The notes: generated by a model from the letters alone, not told the origin. DNA of 64,000 bases from DASYTH01 sp035762905 (GCF_035762905.1 NZ_DASUCC010000123.1:29509-93508); one strand, 5' to 3'; positions 42,956 through 51,910 are shown, numbered from the stretch's first letter. Program-made: numbers and translations.

Positions 42956-43815
42956 CGTGGCATCGGCCGCACGGCAGCCTTGCCGACGGGCCCGACCCGG
43001 TCCGGCTCGGCCCGGCGGACGCCGGCTGGAACCACACCGGGCTGCGGGTGCTGCGGCTGGCTGCGGGCGAGCGGCGGGCGCTGGCCACCGAGGAGTTCGA
43101 GGCGTTCGTGCTGCCGCTGTCCGGCTCGGTCACCGTCGAGGCCGGCGGCGCCCGGTTCGACCTGGCCGGGCGCGCCTCGGTGTTCAGCCGGGTCACCGAC
43201 TTCGCCTACCTGCCAAGGGATGCCGACGCCGTTCTGTCCACAGTGGACGGATGTGAGCTTGCGCTGCCGATGGCCCGGTGCACCCGGACGCTCACCCCGC
43301 GATACGGACCGGCCGAGGCGGTGCCGGTCGAGGTGCGCGGCGCCGGCAGCGCCACCCGGCAGGTCACCAACTTCGGGGTGCCCGGCGTCTGGGAGCACGC
43401 CGACCGGCTCAGCGCCTGCGAGCTGATCACCCCGGACGGCAACTGGTCCTCCTACCCGCCGCACAAGCACGACCACACCGCGCCGTGCCCGGTGGCCAAC
43501 GAGGAGATCTACTACTTCCGGATCGCCGGGGAGAACGGGTTCGGCCTGCACCGCACCTACACCGGCGACGGCGAGATCGACGAGAACGTCGTGGTGCGCG
43601 ACGGCGACGTGTTCCTGATCCCGCGCGGCTACCACGGTCCGTGCGTGGCCGCGCCCGGCTACCCGATGTACTACCTGAACGTGCTGGCCGGGCCGGGGGA
43701 GCAGCGGTCCATGGCGTTCTGCGACGACCCGGCGCACACCTGGGTGCGCGACGCCTGGGCCGGCCAGCCGCCCGACCCACGCTGCCCGGTCACCAGCGCG
43801 GAGGGGACGAGATGA
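42952..43815 (+). CDS. iolB: 5-deoxy-glucuronate isomerase
   Basis: 287 aa bicupin. The metal-site region SSYPPHKHDHTAP and a second block NEEIYYFRIA are characteristic. Converts 5-deoxy-glucuronate to 2-deoxy-5-keto-gluconate. ATGA overlaps on both sides show tight coupling with the aldolase and iolD. Confidence 0.93.
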   Translation: MTWHRPHGSLADGPDPVRLGPADAGWNHTGLRVLRLAAGERRALATEEFEAFVLPLSGSVTVEAGGARFDLAGRASVFSRVTDFAYLPRDADAVLSTVDGCELALPMARCTRTLTPRYGPAEAVPVEVRGAGSATRQVTNFGVPGVWEHADRLSACELITPDGNWSSYPPHKHDHTAPCPVANEEIYYFRIAGENGFGLHRTYTGDGEIDENVVVRDGDVFLIPRGYHGPCVAAPGYPMYYLNVLAGPGEQRSMAFCDDPAHTWVRDAWAGQPPDPRCPVTSAEGTR

Positions 43816-45686
43816 GGCAGACCACGTCGCAGGCCCTGGTCCGCTGGTTGGCGGCGCAGCGCGGCGAGCTGCTGGACGGCACCGCGGTGCCGCTGTTCCC
43901 GGCCGTGTTCGCGATCTTCGGGCACGGCAACGTGCTCGGCCTAGGCACCGCGCTCGACGAGCACCGGGACGCGCTGCCGGTCTGGCGCGGGCACAGCGAG
44001 CAGGGGATGGCGCTGGCCGCGGTCGGACTGGCCCGGGCCGCGCAGCGCCGCCAGGTCGGGGTGGCCACCTCCTCGATCGGGCCGGGCGCGCTGAACATGG
44101 TGACCGCGGCCGGCGTGGCGCACGCCAACCGGCTGCCGCTGCTGCTGCTGCCCGGCGACACGTTCGTCAACCGGGCGCCGGACCCGGTGCTGCAACAGGT
44201 CGAGCACTTCGGCGACCCGACCGCGACGGTGAACGACGCGTTCCGCGCGGTCAGCCGCTACTTCGACCGGATCACCCGGCCCGAGCAGCTGATCGCCACG
44301 CTGCCGCAGGTGGCCCGGGTGCTCACCGACCCGGCCGACTGCGGGCCGGTGACCCTGGCCCTGCCGCAGGACGTGCAGGCCGAGGCCTACGACTTCCCGG
44401 ACGCGCTGTTCCAGCCGGTCACCCACGTTCCGCCGCGCCCGCGCCCGGACCGCCGCGCGCTGGCCGAGGCGGCGCAGGCGGTGCGCCGGTCCCGCCGGCC
44501 GCTGCTGGTGCTCGGCGGCGGGGTGCGCTACTCGGGCGCGGCCGCCGCTGCGCTCGCGCTGGCCGAGCGGCACGGCTTGCCGGTCACCGAGACCACCGCC
44601 GGCCGCACCCTGGTCCCGCACGGGCACGCGCTGCACGCCGGCCCGCTCGGCATCACCGGCTCGGCGTCGGCGAACGCGCTGGCCGGCGCGGCCGACCTGG
44701 TGCTCGCCGTCGGCACCCGGCTGCAGGACTTCACCACCGCGTCCTGGTCGCTGTTCGGCGCCGGCAGCCGGCTGGTGACGATCAACACCGCCCGGTTCGA
44801 CGCGGTCAAGCACGGCGCGCTGGCCGTGGTGGCCGACGCCGCCGCCGGCCTGGAGGAGTTGGGCGCCGAGCTGGCCGGCTGGGCCGCGGATCCGGAGTGG
44901 ACCGCCCGGGCCGGCGTCGAGCGGGCCCGCTGGGACGGTCACATCGACGGGCTGCGCGCACCCGACACCGACCCGCCCAGCTACGCCCAGGTGGTCGGCG
45001 TGGTCAACGAGGCGAGCGGTCCGGACGACTACGTGATGACCGCCGCGGGCGGCCTGCCCGGCGAGCTGATCGGCGGCTGGCGCGCGGCCGGCCGGCCCGG
45101 CGAGCCGACCATGGACGTGGAGTACGGGTTCTCCTGCATGGGCTACGAGCTGGCCGGTGCGTGGGGCGCGGCGATGACCCGGGCCGCCACCCACCCGGAC
45201 GGCGTCGTGACGACCCTGCTGGGTGACGGGTCCTACCTGATGCTCAACGCCGAGCTGTTCTCCGCCGCGTTCGCCGGGCACGGCTTCGTCGCCGTCCTCT
45301 GCGACAACGACGGGTACGCGGTGATCGACCGGCTGCAACGCGGTCAGGGTGGCGCGCCGTTCAACAACATGTACGCCGACTGCCGGACCGCGCTGGACCG
45401 TCCGTCCCGGGTGGACTTCGCCGCGCACGCCGCCGCGCTCGGCGCCACCGTGCTCGCCGCCGACGGGCTGGACGCGCTGCGGTCCGGCTATGCGCAGGCC
45501 CGCGCGCACGCCCGGGCCGGGCGCCCCGCCGTGGTCGTGGTCCGCACCCGGCCGGACGCCTGGACCGATGCCGGCGCCTGGTGGGAGGTGGGGGTGCCGC
45601 AGACCGCGGAGCGGTCGGCCGTCACGGACGCCAGAACCGCACTTGACCAGGCAAAAGCCCGGCAAGTGCGGTATCTGGCCCGCTAG
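43812..45686 (+). CDS. iolD: 3D-(3,5/4)-trihydroxycyclohexane-1,2-dione hydrolase
   Basis: 624 aa thiamine-diphosphate enzyme. The activating Glu lies in WRGHSEQGMA. The central domain follows (RRPLLVLGGGVRYSG) and the ThDP/Mg motif is LLGDGSYLMLNAELF. It opens the ring of the diketone to 5-deoxy-glucuronate. Last gene of the operon. Its final codons contain a 10-bp inverted repeat (45636-45672). Confidence 0.94.
   Translation: MRQTTSQALVRWLAAQRGELLDGTAVPLFPAVFAIFGHGNVLGLGTALDEHRDALPVWRGHSEQGMALAAVGLARAAQRRQVGVATSSIGPGALNMVTAAGVAHANRLPLLLLPGDTFVNRAPDPVLQQVEHFGDPTATVNDAFRAVSRYFDRITRPEQLIATLPQVARVLTDPADCGPVTLALPQDVQAEAYDFPDALFQPVTHVPPRPRPDRRALAEAAQAVRRSRRPLLVLGGGVRYSGAAAAALALAERHGLPVTETTAGRTLVPHGHALHAGPLGITGSASANALAGAADLVLAVGTRLQDFTTASWSLFGAGSRLVTINTARFDAVKHGALAVVADAAAGLEELGAELAGWAADPEWTARAGVERARWDGHIDGLRAPDTDPPSYAQVVGVVNEASGPDDYVMTAAGGLPGELIGGWRAAGRPGEPTMDVEYGFSCMGYELAGAWGAAMTRAATHPDGVVTTLLGDGSYLMLNAELFSAAFAGHGFVAVLCDNDGYAVIDRLQRGQGGAPFNNMYADCRTALDRPSRVDFAAHAAALGATVLAADGLDALRSGYAQARAHARAGRPAVVVVRTRPDAWTDAGAWWEVGVPQTAERSAVTDARTALDQAKARQVRYLAR
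45636..45672 (+). terminator. Stem-loop inside the iolD 3' end
   Basis: ACCGCACTTG (45636-45645) pairs with CAAGTGCGGT (45663-45672). It is followed by ATCT and lies 12 codons before the iolD stop. It may act as an attenuator or mRNA stabiliser. A second inverted repeat (45896-45902 with 45920-45926) followed by TTTAT is the better candidate for stopping iol transcription. Confidence 0.45.
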
Positions 45687-45702
45687 GCGGAGTCAGGACG
45701 GC

Positions 45703-45873
45703 TCAACGACGGTAGGCGTCGTAGTCGTCCTCGTCATGCATGTCTTCCCGGTCGTCGTCCGACGGCTGCCCAGACAGCTCCCGCTGCAGCGCCTCGAAGT
45801 CCGTGTGGGGAGTGCTGTACTTGAGCTCTCGGGCTACCTTCGTCTGCTTAGCCTTCGCCCGGCCGCGCCCCAT
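45703..45873 (-). CDS. DUF3073 protein
   Basis: 56 aa, starting MGRGRAKAKQTKVARELKYS, a very well conserved actinobacterial small basic/acidic protein (Rv0810c type). The second half is acidic (DDDREDMHDEDDYDAY). Normally found next to purM; here the XRE and inositol modules separate them. Function unknown. Confidence 0.9.
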   Translation of the reverse strand: MGRGRAKAKQTKVARELKYSTPHTDFEALQRELSGQPSDDDREDMHDEDDYDAYRR

Positions 45874-45895
45874 GGCTCGACCCCCTCGCACAGTG

Positions 45896-45926
45896 ACGGG
45901 GCGGCCGGGGGAATCGGCGGCCCCGT
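45896..45926 (+). terminator. Inverted repeat with T-rich flank between DUF3073 and the following gene
   Basis: ACGGGGC (45896-45902) pairs with GCCCCGT (45920-45926), followed on the plus strand by TTTATC. It may end read-through from the inositol operon or form a leader hairpin of the DUF3073 mRNA. Confidence 0.4.
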
Positions 45927-46046
45927 TTATCTCGACAATTGGTTCCTGTAACTACCGTACCGTGCCGACCGGGTTCGATGCGACGCGGCCGAGCCGCGAG
46001 ATCGACAGATCGCCCCACGGTGAACGGTCCCGGCGGTCGTGACACG

Positions 46047-46946
46047 ATGCCACTCGTGCCACGTCCGTTCGTCGCCTACCTGAGGGTGTACGAACCGTTG
46101 TCGTCCTTCGACGGACCGTTGGCCGAACTTCTCCGCGAAGCGCTGGAAACCGGACATCTGGACTACGCCACGGCCGGCGAACGGGAGCGGGCCCTGTGGT
46201 TGAGGTCACAGCTGGCCAACCCGCCGACGCTGCTGCCCGGCGAGCTGCCGGACGGGCGGTCGGCCCCGAGCGCCCTGCGTGACCTGCTGGTCCTCGACCC
46301 GGCCGAGGTGCCGATCGAGGACGCCACGGTCGGGCCGGGTCCGCTGATCTGCCCGCTGGACCTGCGCGCCCGGTCGGCCGCCGCGCTGATCGGGTTCCTC
46401 GCCTCCGCCTCGCCCGCGCTGCGCAACGCCGCGCTCACCGTGTCGCTTGACGACGTCCGGGAGCGCGCCTCGGCGGTGCTGTCCGATCTGCCCAGCGGTG
46501 CGGTGCACGTGGTGTCCACCACATGGACGGTGCCGCTGCCCTGGTTCGCGCTGGTCGACCCGGACCACCGGCACCTGGTGATGGCCGGCCGGACCGACCC
46601 GCGCCGGCAGGTGTGCTGGCGGATCGCGATGGCCGACGCGCGGCGCCGGGTCACCCGGGCGCACACGCTGGCCGTGCGCACCTTCGGCGAGCAGGGTCCG
46701 ACCAAGGTGCTGCAGGACACCGGCCGCTGGCTGGAGCACTTCCACGAGGGCTCGGCGGTCGAGCTCGACTACGGCGGGCTGGTCCAGTTGCTCGACGACG
46801 ACGAGCTGGTGGCCGACTCCTCCGCCGAGGACGTGAACGCGATCATCGAGGCGCTCGAGGTGCAGAACGTCGAGGAGGTCGCCACCCGCTTCGAGCGCCT
46901 CCGCGACTTCTGGGGCGAGCTCGCCATGCGCGAAAGGTTCAACTAA
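46047..46946 (+). CDS. Conserved hypothetical protein
   Basis: 299 aa starting MPLVPRPFVAYLRVYEPLSS. No signal peptide, membrane helix or catalytic motif that I can name. A central stretch (AVHVVSTTWTVPLPWFALVDP, VCWRIAMADARRRV) looks like beta-alpha folds and the end is helical and acidic (LLDDDELVADSSAEDVNAII). It lies inside the conserved purM-to-pst block between DUF3073 and the RsiG-like gene. Domain not recognised. Confidence 0.8.
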   Translation: MPLVPRPFVAYLRVYEPLSSFDGPLAELLREALETGHLDYATAGERERALWLRSQLANPPTLLPGELPDGRSAPSALRDLLVLDPAEVPIEDATVGPGPLICPLDLRARSAAALIGFLASASPALRNAALTVSLDDVRERASAVLSDLPSGAVHVVSTTWTVPLPWFALVDPDHRHLVMAGRTDPRRQVCWRIAMADARRRVTRAHTLAVRTFGEQGPTKVLQDTGRWLEHFHEGSAVELDYGGLVQLLDDDELVADSSAEDVNAIIEALEVQNVEEVATRFERLRDFWGELAMRERFN

Positions 46947-46981
46947 CCCGGGTATGTCAGATGGTGCCGGCAAAACCCCGG

Positions 46982-47593
46982 CTACTCGGACGGTTCGTCG
47001 GGTTTGGCGCGTTCGGCGGCGAGGAGGTCGTCGACCGAGGCGCTGCCGGCCCGGTACCGGTTGGCGATCTCCTCGTTGAGCTGGTCCATCACCGCCTGCA
47101 CCTCGCGCCTGCGCTGGGACACCGAGGACTCCTCGGCGACGTAGGTGCGCAGGGCGAGGTCGAGGCGCTCGTCCGGCAGGGCGGCGACGTCGGTCAGGTC
47201 GGTGTCGGAGACCAGCGCCTCGATGTGCCTGCGGTGCGATTCGGCCCGGGACGGCTCAAAGGACTGATGCCGTCCCGAGCCCATGGCCGGGGCGACCGCC
47301 TTGTCCGCGAGGATCTTGGCGAGCTGATCGACCACCGGCTCGGAGCCGCCCTCGGCCCGCCGGCGCAGCTCCGCCTTGACGATGTCGATCCGGCCGTGCA
47401 GCAGCCGGCGCAGGTAGGACAGGTCGGTCTCCTCCTGCGCCGCGTCGTCGCGCCTGGCCCGCACCTCGACCAGATCGAGCCGGTCGAGATCGGCAATGTA
47501 GTCCGGGGAGAGCACGCGGTCGATGCGCCTGCGCCCACCAGGACGGACTTCGATCACGGGCACATCTTCCGGGAACCCCATCGGCCACGCCAC
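46982..47593 (-). CDS. RsiG-like protein, c-di-GMP-binding anti-sigma (WhiG-type) homologue
   Basis: 203 aa, GTG with GGGAG upstream. RsiG uses the pattern E-x3-S-x2-R-x3-Q-x3-D on two helices to clamp c-di-GMP and hold the sigma factor WhiG. Here EESSVSQRRREVQAVMD fits it exactly, and EETDLSYLRRLLHGRID fits with Gln replaced by His. The conserved start RRRIDRVLSPDYIADL also fits. A WhiG gene is not visible in the window. Follows the BKACE gene by 28 nt on the same strand. Confidence 0.82.
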   Translation of the reverse strand: MAWPMGFPEDVPVIEVRPGGRRRIDRVLSPDYIADLDRLDLVEVRARRDDAAQEETDLSYLRRLLHGRIDIVKAELRRRAEGGSEPVVDQLAKILADKAVAPAMGSGRHQSFEPSRAESHRRHIEALVSDTDLTDVAALPDERLDLALRTYVAEESSVSQRRREVQAVMDQLNEEIANRYRAGSASVDDLLAAERAKPDEPSE

Positions 47594-47621
47594 CCCGGCT
47601 CCCGAAAATAGCGCTCCGACA

Positions 47622-48464
47622 TCACGAGTTGCTCTGTGAGACGCCGAGAAGTTCGCGGACCTCGCCGGCCGGCAGCGGGGGTCGCTGGGCGATCCGGGCG
47701 AGCCCCGCGGCCCGGGCCACCAGCTGCGCGTTGTCCTTCACCCGCTCGCCCCGGGCGTAGCTGATCGTGTCCTCCATGCCGACCCGGAGATGCCCGCCCG
47801 CGGCCAGCGCGGCGAACATCACCGGCAGCGTGGTCCGGCCGATCCCGGTCGCGGAGAACGTGGCCCCGTCCGGAATCGCCCGCAGCGCCGCGACCAGCGT
47901 CTCGGCGTCGCCCGGCATCCCTCCCGGCACGCCCATCACCAGGTCCACGTGCACGTGCCCGCCGGCCGGCAACCCGTGCTCGTCGAGCAGCCGGCGCAGG
48001 CTGGCCAGCTGACCGATGTCGAAGATCTCGTACTCCGGCACGATGCCCCGCTCGCGCATCCGGTTGTGCAGCTCGACCACGAACTCCCAGCGGTTCATGA
48101 ACACGTCGTCGCCGAAGTTGACCGTGCCCATCGTGCACGATGCGGAGTCGGGCAGGGCGTCGAGCACCCGGAGCCGGTCCTCCTCCGGATCGGTGACCGC
48201 GCCGCCGGTGGACAGCTGCACCACCAGGCTGGTCTGCTCGCGCAGCGCCGTCACCGTGTCCCGCAACAGCTCAAGGTCGAGCGTCGGGCGGGCGTCCGCG
48301 CCGCGGACGTGCACGTGGATCATGCTCGCCCCGACCCGTTCACAGTCCCGCGCCGTCGCCACCAGCTCGTCCAGCGTGACCGGCAGGTTGGGCACGTCGG
48401 ACTTGGCGTGCTCGGCTCCGGTCGGCGCGACCGTGATCAGGGTTCCCGGTGTCGACGGTGACAT
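47622..48464 (-). CDS. BKACE-family beta-keto acid cleavage enzyme (DUF849)
   Basis: 280 aa. TIM-barrel family that condenses a beta-keto acid with acetyl-CoA and releases a CoA ester plus acetoacetate; zinc bound by His-x-His, here IHVHVRG. Other features: VAPTGAEHAK, LVVQLSTGG, HVHVDLVMGVPGGMPG and a late acidic segment VGMEDTISY. Start at 48464 is chosen over 48554 because the core fold begins there. Substrate unknown. Confidence 0.85.
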   Translation of the reverse strand: MSPSTPGTLITVAPTGAEHAKSDVPNLPVTLDELVATARDCERVGASMIHVHVRGADARPTLDLELLRDTVTALREQTSLVVQLSTGGAVTDPEEDRLRVLDALPDSASCTMGTVNFGDDVFMNRWEFVVELHNRMRERGIVPEYEIFDIGQLASLRRLLDEHGLPAGGHVHVDLVMGVPGGMPGDAETLVAALRAIPDGATFSATGIGRTTLPVMFAALAAGGHLRVGMEDTISYARGERVKDNAQLVARAAGLARIAQRPPLPAGEVRELLGVSQSNS

Positions 48465-48617
48465 GACTGGTCCGCCGCTCCGGGTTTTACCGCCGTTGTC
48501 ACGTTCCAGCCAGTGGTGCTGGTCAGCGGGTTGATTGTGGCTCGGTGTCGTCACGGTGCCCCTGAGGTTGCGTTGGTTGGTCCGATACTTGCTCGATGAT
48601 CCACTGTGTGGCAGGCG

Positions 48618-49733
48618 CTAGCCGTGCAGTCGGCGGGCGGCCTCGCGGCCGAGCCCGGGGGTGTCCGCCGGCACCGAGTCCGGGTCGATCGACGCCTGCA
48701 CGGTGCGTTCCGGCGCCCCGGCGACCAGCTCGGCATCGACCGGAACCGAACGCTTGACCAGCGCAAGCGCGATCGGTCCCAGTTCGTGGTGCTGCGCGAC
48801 GGTGCCCACCCGGCCGACCGCCCGCCCGGCCAGCGTGACCGGATCCCCGGTCTGCGGCAGCGCATCGGCCGAGCCGTCCAGGTGCAGCAGCAGCAGGGCG
48901 CGCGGCGGGCGGCCGATGTTGTGCACCTTGGCCACCGTCTCCTGACCGCGGTAGCAGCCCTTGGCCACGTGCGCGGCGCCCGGGACCCAGCCGGTCTCGT
49001 GCGGGATGGTCCGCTCGTCGGTGTCCACGCCCAGCCGGGGCCGGCGCGCCTCGGTACGCAGCGCCTCGAAGCCCCAGCTGCCCATCGGCCGCGCGCCGGA
49101 GCCGGTCAGCCGGTCCCACCACTCGGTCAGGGAATCCCGCGGTACCAACAGATCCGCCGCGGCCACGCCCGGCCACGGCATCCGGCGCACCAGCACGCCG
49201 GTTCCGGTCACCGCGTACTCGCCGTCCGCTATGGACAGTCCGGTTCGGTCGAGCAGCTCGCCGATACCGGGCCCGACCACCGACAGCACGGCCCGCTCCG
49301 CGGTGCCGTCGGTGACCTCCACCTTCGACCAGAACCGCATGGCGTCCAGGTAGTCCAGCAGCGACTGGGTCTCGCCGCGGGCGCCGGTGGCCCGCGCGCC
49401 GGGCTCGGTGTCCAGCCACACCGTGTCGCCGGCGTGCGCGAGCACCATGTGCGCGTCCACCCGGCCGTGGCTGTCCAGCACCAGCGCCTCGGTGCCGGCG
49501 CCCTCGGCCAGACCCGTGACGTGCTGGGAGATCACCAGATGCAGCCAGGACAGCCGGTCATCGCCGGTCACCGCGATCACCTCGCGGTGCGAGCGGTCCA
49601 CCACCGCCACCGAGCGGGCCGCCGCGCGCTGCTCGGCGAACGGATCGCCGAAATGCCATGGCACTCCGGGGTCCGGCGAGCCGTCCGGCGCGGCCACCGC
49701 GCCGGGCTGGTCCAAGATCGGTGAATCGGTCAC
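48618..49733 (-). CDS. Folate-binding YgfZ/GcvT-like protein
   Basis: 371 aa, GTG overlapping the Fur-family stop. The signature K-G-C-Y-x-G-Q-E appears as AKGCYRGQETVAKVHN. YgfZ proteins bind folate and support iron-sulfur cluster enzymes. Conserved position in the block (Rv0811c equivalent). The 153 bp between it and BKACE hold only a small inverted repeat (CCAGC...GCTGG). Confidence 0.9.
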   Translation of the reverse strand: MTDSPILDQPGAVAAPDGSPDPGVPWHFGDPFAEQRAAARSVAVVDRSHREVIAVTGDDRLSWLHLVISQHVTGLAEGAGTEALVLDSHGRVDAHMVLAHAGDTVWLDTEPGARATGARGETQSLLDYLDAMRFWSKVEVTDGTAERAVLSVVGPGIGELLDRTGLSIADGEYAVTGTGVLVRRMPWPGVAAADLLVPRDSLTEWWDRLTGSGARPMGSWGFEALRTEARRPRLGVDTDERTIPHETGWVPGAAHVAKGCYRGQETVAKVHNIGRPPRALLLLHLDGSADALPQTGDPVTLAGRAVGRVGTVAQHHELGPIALALVKRSVPVDAELVAGAPERTVQASIDPDSVPADTPGLGREAARRLHG

Positions 49734-50167
49734 CGGGCCTCCTGTCCGGTGCACTCCCGGCACGAGCCGGACAGCGCGAGATGGCTGGGGTCCAGGGCGA
49801 AGCCGTAGCGTTCGCACAGCGTCGCGGCCAGCGGGTCCATGATCTCCCTCGGCGCCTCCTGCACCCGGCCGCAGGCGTGGCAGACCAGGTGCACGTGTTG
49901 GTGCTCGTGCACCGAGTAGCTGGGCGCACCGTGCCCGAGGTGGGTGTGCCGCACCACGCCGAGGCTCTCCAGCAGTTCGAGCGTGCGGTAGATCGTGGTG
50001 ATGTTCACCGTCGGCGTGCTGCGTTGCACGTGCTGGCAGATCTGTTCCGGGGTGGCGTGCCCGAGATCCTGCAGCGCCTCCAGCACGAACTGTCGTTGCG
50101 GCGTCATCCGCATCCCGCGCTGGTGCAGCGTCTCGCGCAAGGCCGAACGCCCGCTCGCGGTGTCCAC
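49730..50167 (-). CDS. Fur-family metalloregulator
   Basis: 145 aa from a GTG at 50167 that lies 7 nt after a TACGAT -10 (leaderless); a longer ORF would overlap the divergent pabC start. Winged helix (RMTPQRQFVLEALQDLGHAT) and dimerisation domain with metal ligands HEHQHVHLVCHACG and the structural CRECT. Family members sense Fe, Zn, Ni or peroxide; the metal is not decided here. Confidence 0.9.
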   Translation of the reverse strand: MDTASGRSALRETLHQRGMRMTPQRQFVLEALQDLGHATPEQICQHVQRSTPTVNITTIYRTLELLESLGVVRHTHLGHGAPSYSVHEHQHVHLVCHACGRVQEAPREIMDPLAATLCERYGFALDPSHLALSGSCRECTGQEAR

Positions 50168-50174
50168 AACACCG

Positions 50175-50201
50175 ATCGTAGGCGCCGTCCCTAGGTAGGC
50201 T
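50175..50201. promoter_or_regulatory. Divergent leaderless promoters of fur-type regulator and pabC-like gene
   Basis: TACGAT (50175-50180, minus strand) lies 7 nt before the regulator GTG. TAGGCT (50196-50201, plus strand) lies 6 nt before the lyase ATG. Neither gene has a Shine-Dalgarno sequence. Confidence 0.55.
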
Positions 50202-50207
50202 CTCGAC

Positions 50208-51047
50208 ATGCACGTGCTGGCGATGCTCGATGGAACCCTGGCCGACCCCGAGGCGGCGCACATCCGGGTCGACGACCTGGGCCTGCTGCGTGGTGACGGC
50301 GTGTTCGAGACGATCCTGGTCGTGGACGGCAAGCCGCGCGAGCTCGGCCCGCACCTGGACCGGATGGCCCGCTCGGCCGCGATGCTCGAGCTGCCCGAAC
50401 CCGACCGCGCCGCCTGGCAGCGCTGCGTCGACGTGGTGCTCGGCGCCTGGCAGGGCGGCGCGGAGATGGCGCTGCGGCTGATCTACACCCGCGGTCCGGA
50501 GTCCGGCGGTCCGCCGACCGGCTTCGCCCTCGGCGGCCCGATCCGGGCGAAGGTGTTGCGCAACCGGGAGAGCGGTGTGGCCGCGGTGACCCTGGACCGG
50601 GGCTTCCACCCGGACATCGTGGCCGCCGCGCCGTGGCTGCTGCTCGGCGCGAAGTCGTTGTCCTACGCGGTGAACATGGCCGCGATGCGCTACGCCGAGG
50701 CGAACGGCGCCCAGGAGGCGATCTTCGTCGGGTCCGACGGGTCGGTGCTGGAGGGCCCGACGGCCACCGTGGTGATCGCCGACGGCAACACCCTGCGCAC
50801 CACGCCGCCGACCAGCGGGATCCTGCCGGGAACCACTCAGGCGGCGCTGTTCCGGGCGGCGGAGAAGGCCGGCTGGAGCACCAAGGTCGAGCCGTTGCGG
50901 GTGGCCGACCTGCGCGCCGCGGACGGGTTGTTCATGGCCTCCAGCGTCCGCAAGATCACCCGGGTGCACACCCTGGACGGCGCCGCGCTTGCCGACGTGC
51001 CGGACCTGCACGCCGAGCTGAACAGGCTCTACGAGTCGGAGTACTGA
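50208..51047 (+). CDS. pabC: Class IV aminotransferase, probable 4-amino-4-deoxychorismate lyase
   Basis: 279 aa. Fold-type IV PLP enzyme: RVDDLGLLRGDGVFETILVV at the start, the PLP lysine in LLLGAKSLSYAVNM and GPTATVVIADGNTLRTTPP. The syntenic mycobacterial gene is assigned aminodeoxychorismate lyase (Rv0812). D-amino-acid or branched-chain transaminase activity is an alternative. Its 3' end overlaps the convergent pxpC by 19 nt. Confidence 0.82.
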   Translation: MHVLAMLDGTLADPEAAHIRVDDLGLLRGDGVFETILVVDGKPRELGPHLDRMARSAAMLELPEPDRAAWQRCVDVVLGAWQGGAEMALRLIYTRGPESGGPPTGFALGGPIRAKVLRNRESGVAAVTLDRGFHPDIVAAAPWLLLGAKSLSYAVNMAAMRYAEANGAQEAIFVGSDGSVLEGPTATVVIADGNTLRTTPPTSGILPGTTQAALFRAAEKAGWSTKVEPLRVADLRAADGLFMASSVRKITRVHTLDGAALADVPDLHAELNRLYESEY

Positions 51048-51910
51048 CCGGCCGGCCGGAACAGGATCGCGGTGCCTGGACGGGCCTGGCCGAGCGCCGG
51101 CAGCGCGTCCGGCCGGACCACCCCGATCACCGGGTAGCCGCCGGTGGTCGGATGGTCGGCCAGGAAGATCACCGGCCGGCCGCCGGCCGGCACCTGCACC
51201 GCGCCGGTGACCACGCCCTCGCTGGGCAGCTCGGTCTCGGCGTACCGGGCCGCGCGGCGCAGCGGCAGGCCGACCAGCCGCACGCCCACCCGGTTGCTCT
51301 GCGGCGAGACCGTCCACTCGCCGCCGGCCAGCTGCGCGCCCGGATCGTCGAACCAGTCCGCCCTCGGGCCGAGCAGCACCGGCACGGTCAGCCGGTCCGG
51401 CGCCCGGACCGGGGCCAGCTCGTCGGCGCCGGTCGGCGGGCCGGCCGGGTTGCCGAGCGGCAGTACGTCCCCCGGGCGCAGCGGCTCCGGGCCGATGCCG
51501 GAAAGCGTGTCGGTGGCCCGCGAACCCAGCTCGGCCGGCACCTCGACGCCGCCGGAGATGCCCAGGTAGCAGCGCAGTCCGGTGGCCGGGGCACCGATCT
51601 CCAACTCGGCGCCGGGCCGCAGGTGCACCGGCGCGTGCGAGCCCACCGCCCGGCCGTCGACGGTCACCGGTACCGCCGGCCCGGTCACGGCGACCGTGCA
51701 CGAACTCTCCGCGCGTATGCGCAGCCCGCCGAGCAGCGCCTCGATCCCGGCGAGGTGCTCCGGGTTGCCGGCCAGCCGGTTGGCCAGCCGCAACGCCGGT
51801 CCGTCCAGCGCGCCGGACGGCGGCACCCCGAGGTGCGCACTGCCCGGCCGGCCCAGATCCTGGATCAGCGTCTGCGGCCCGGTGGCCAGCACGGTGATCG
51901 CGCGCCTCAT
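51029..51910 (-). CDS. pxpC: 5-oxoprolinase subunit C (biotin-dependent carboxyltransferase fold)
   Basis: 293 aa. AHS2 domain: QTLIQDLGRPGSAHLGVPPS, GISGGVEVPAELGSRATDT and LADHPTTGGYPVIGVV. With PxpB and PxpA it cleaves 5-oxoproline using ATP. ATGA overlap with pxpB. No pxpA (LamB/YcsF) gene is in the window. Confidence 0.88.
   Translation of the reverse strand: MRRAITVLATGPQTLIQDLGRPGSAHLGVPPSGALDGPALRLANRLAGNPEHLAGIEALLGGLRIRAESSCTVAVTGPAVPVTVDGRAVGSHAPVHLRPGAELEIGAPATGLRCYLGISGGVEVPAELGSRATDTLSGIGPEPLRPGDVLPLGNPAGPPTGADELAPVRAPDRLTVPVLLGPRADWFDDPGAQLAGGEWTVSPQSNRVGVRLVGLPLRRAARYAETELPSEGVVTGAVQVPAGGRPVIFLADHPTTGGYPVIGVVRPDALPALGQARPGTAILFRPAGQYSDS

Noticed and set aside
48465..48617. 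Hidden small gene between BKACE and the YgfZ-like gene
   Set aside because: No frame with a ribosome site or recognisable sequence; only a short CCAGC/GCTGG inverted repeat.
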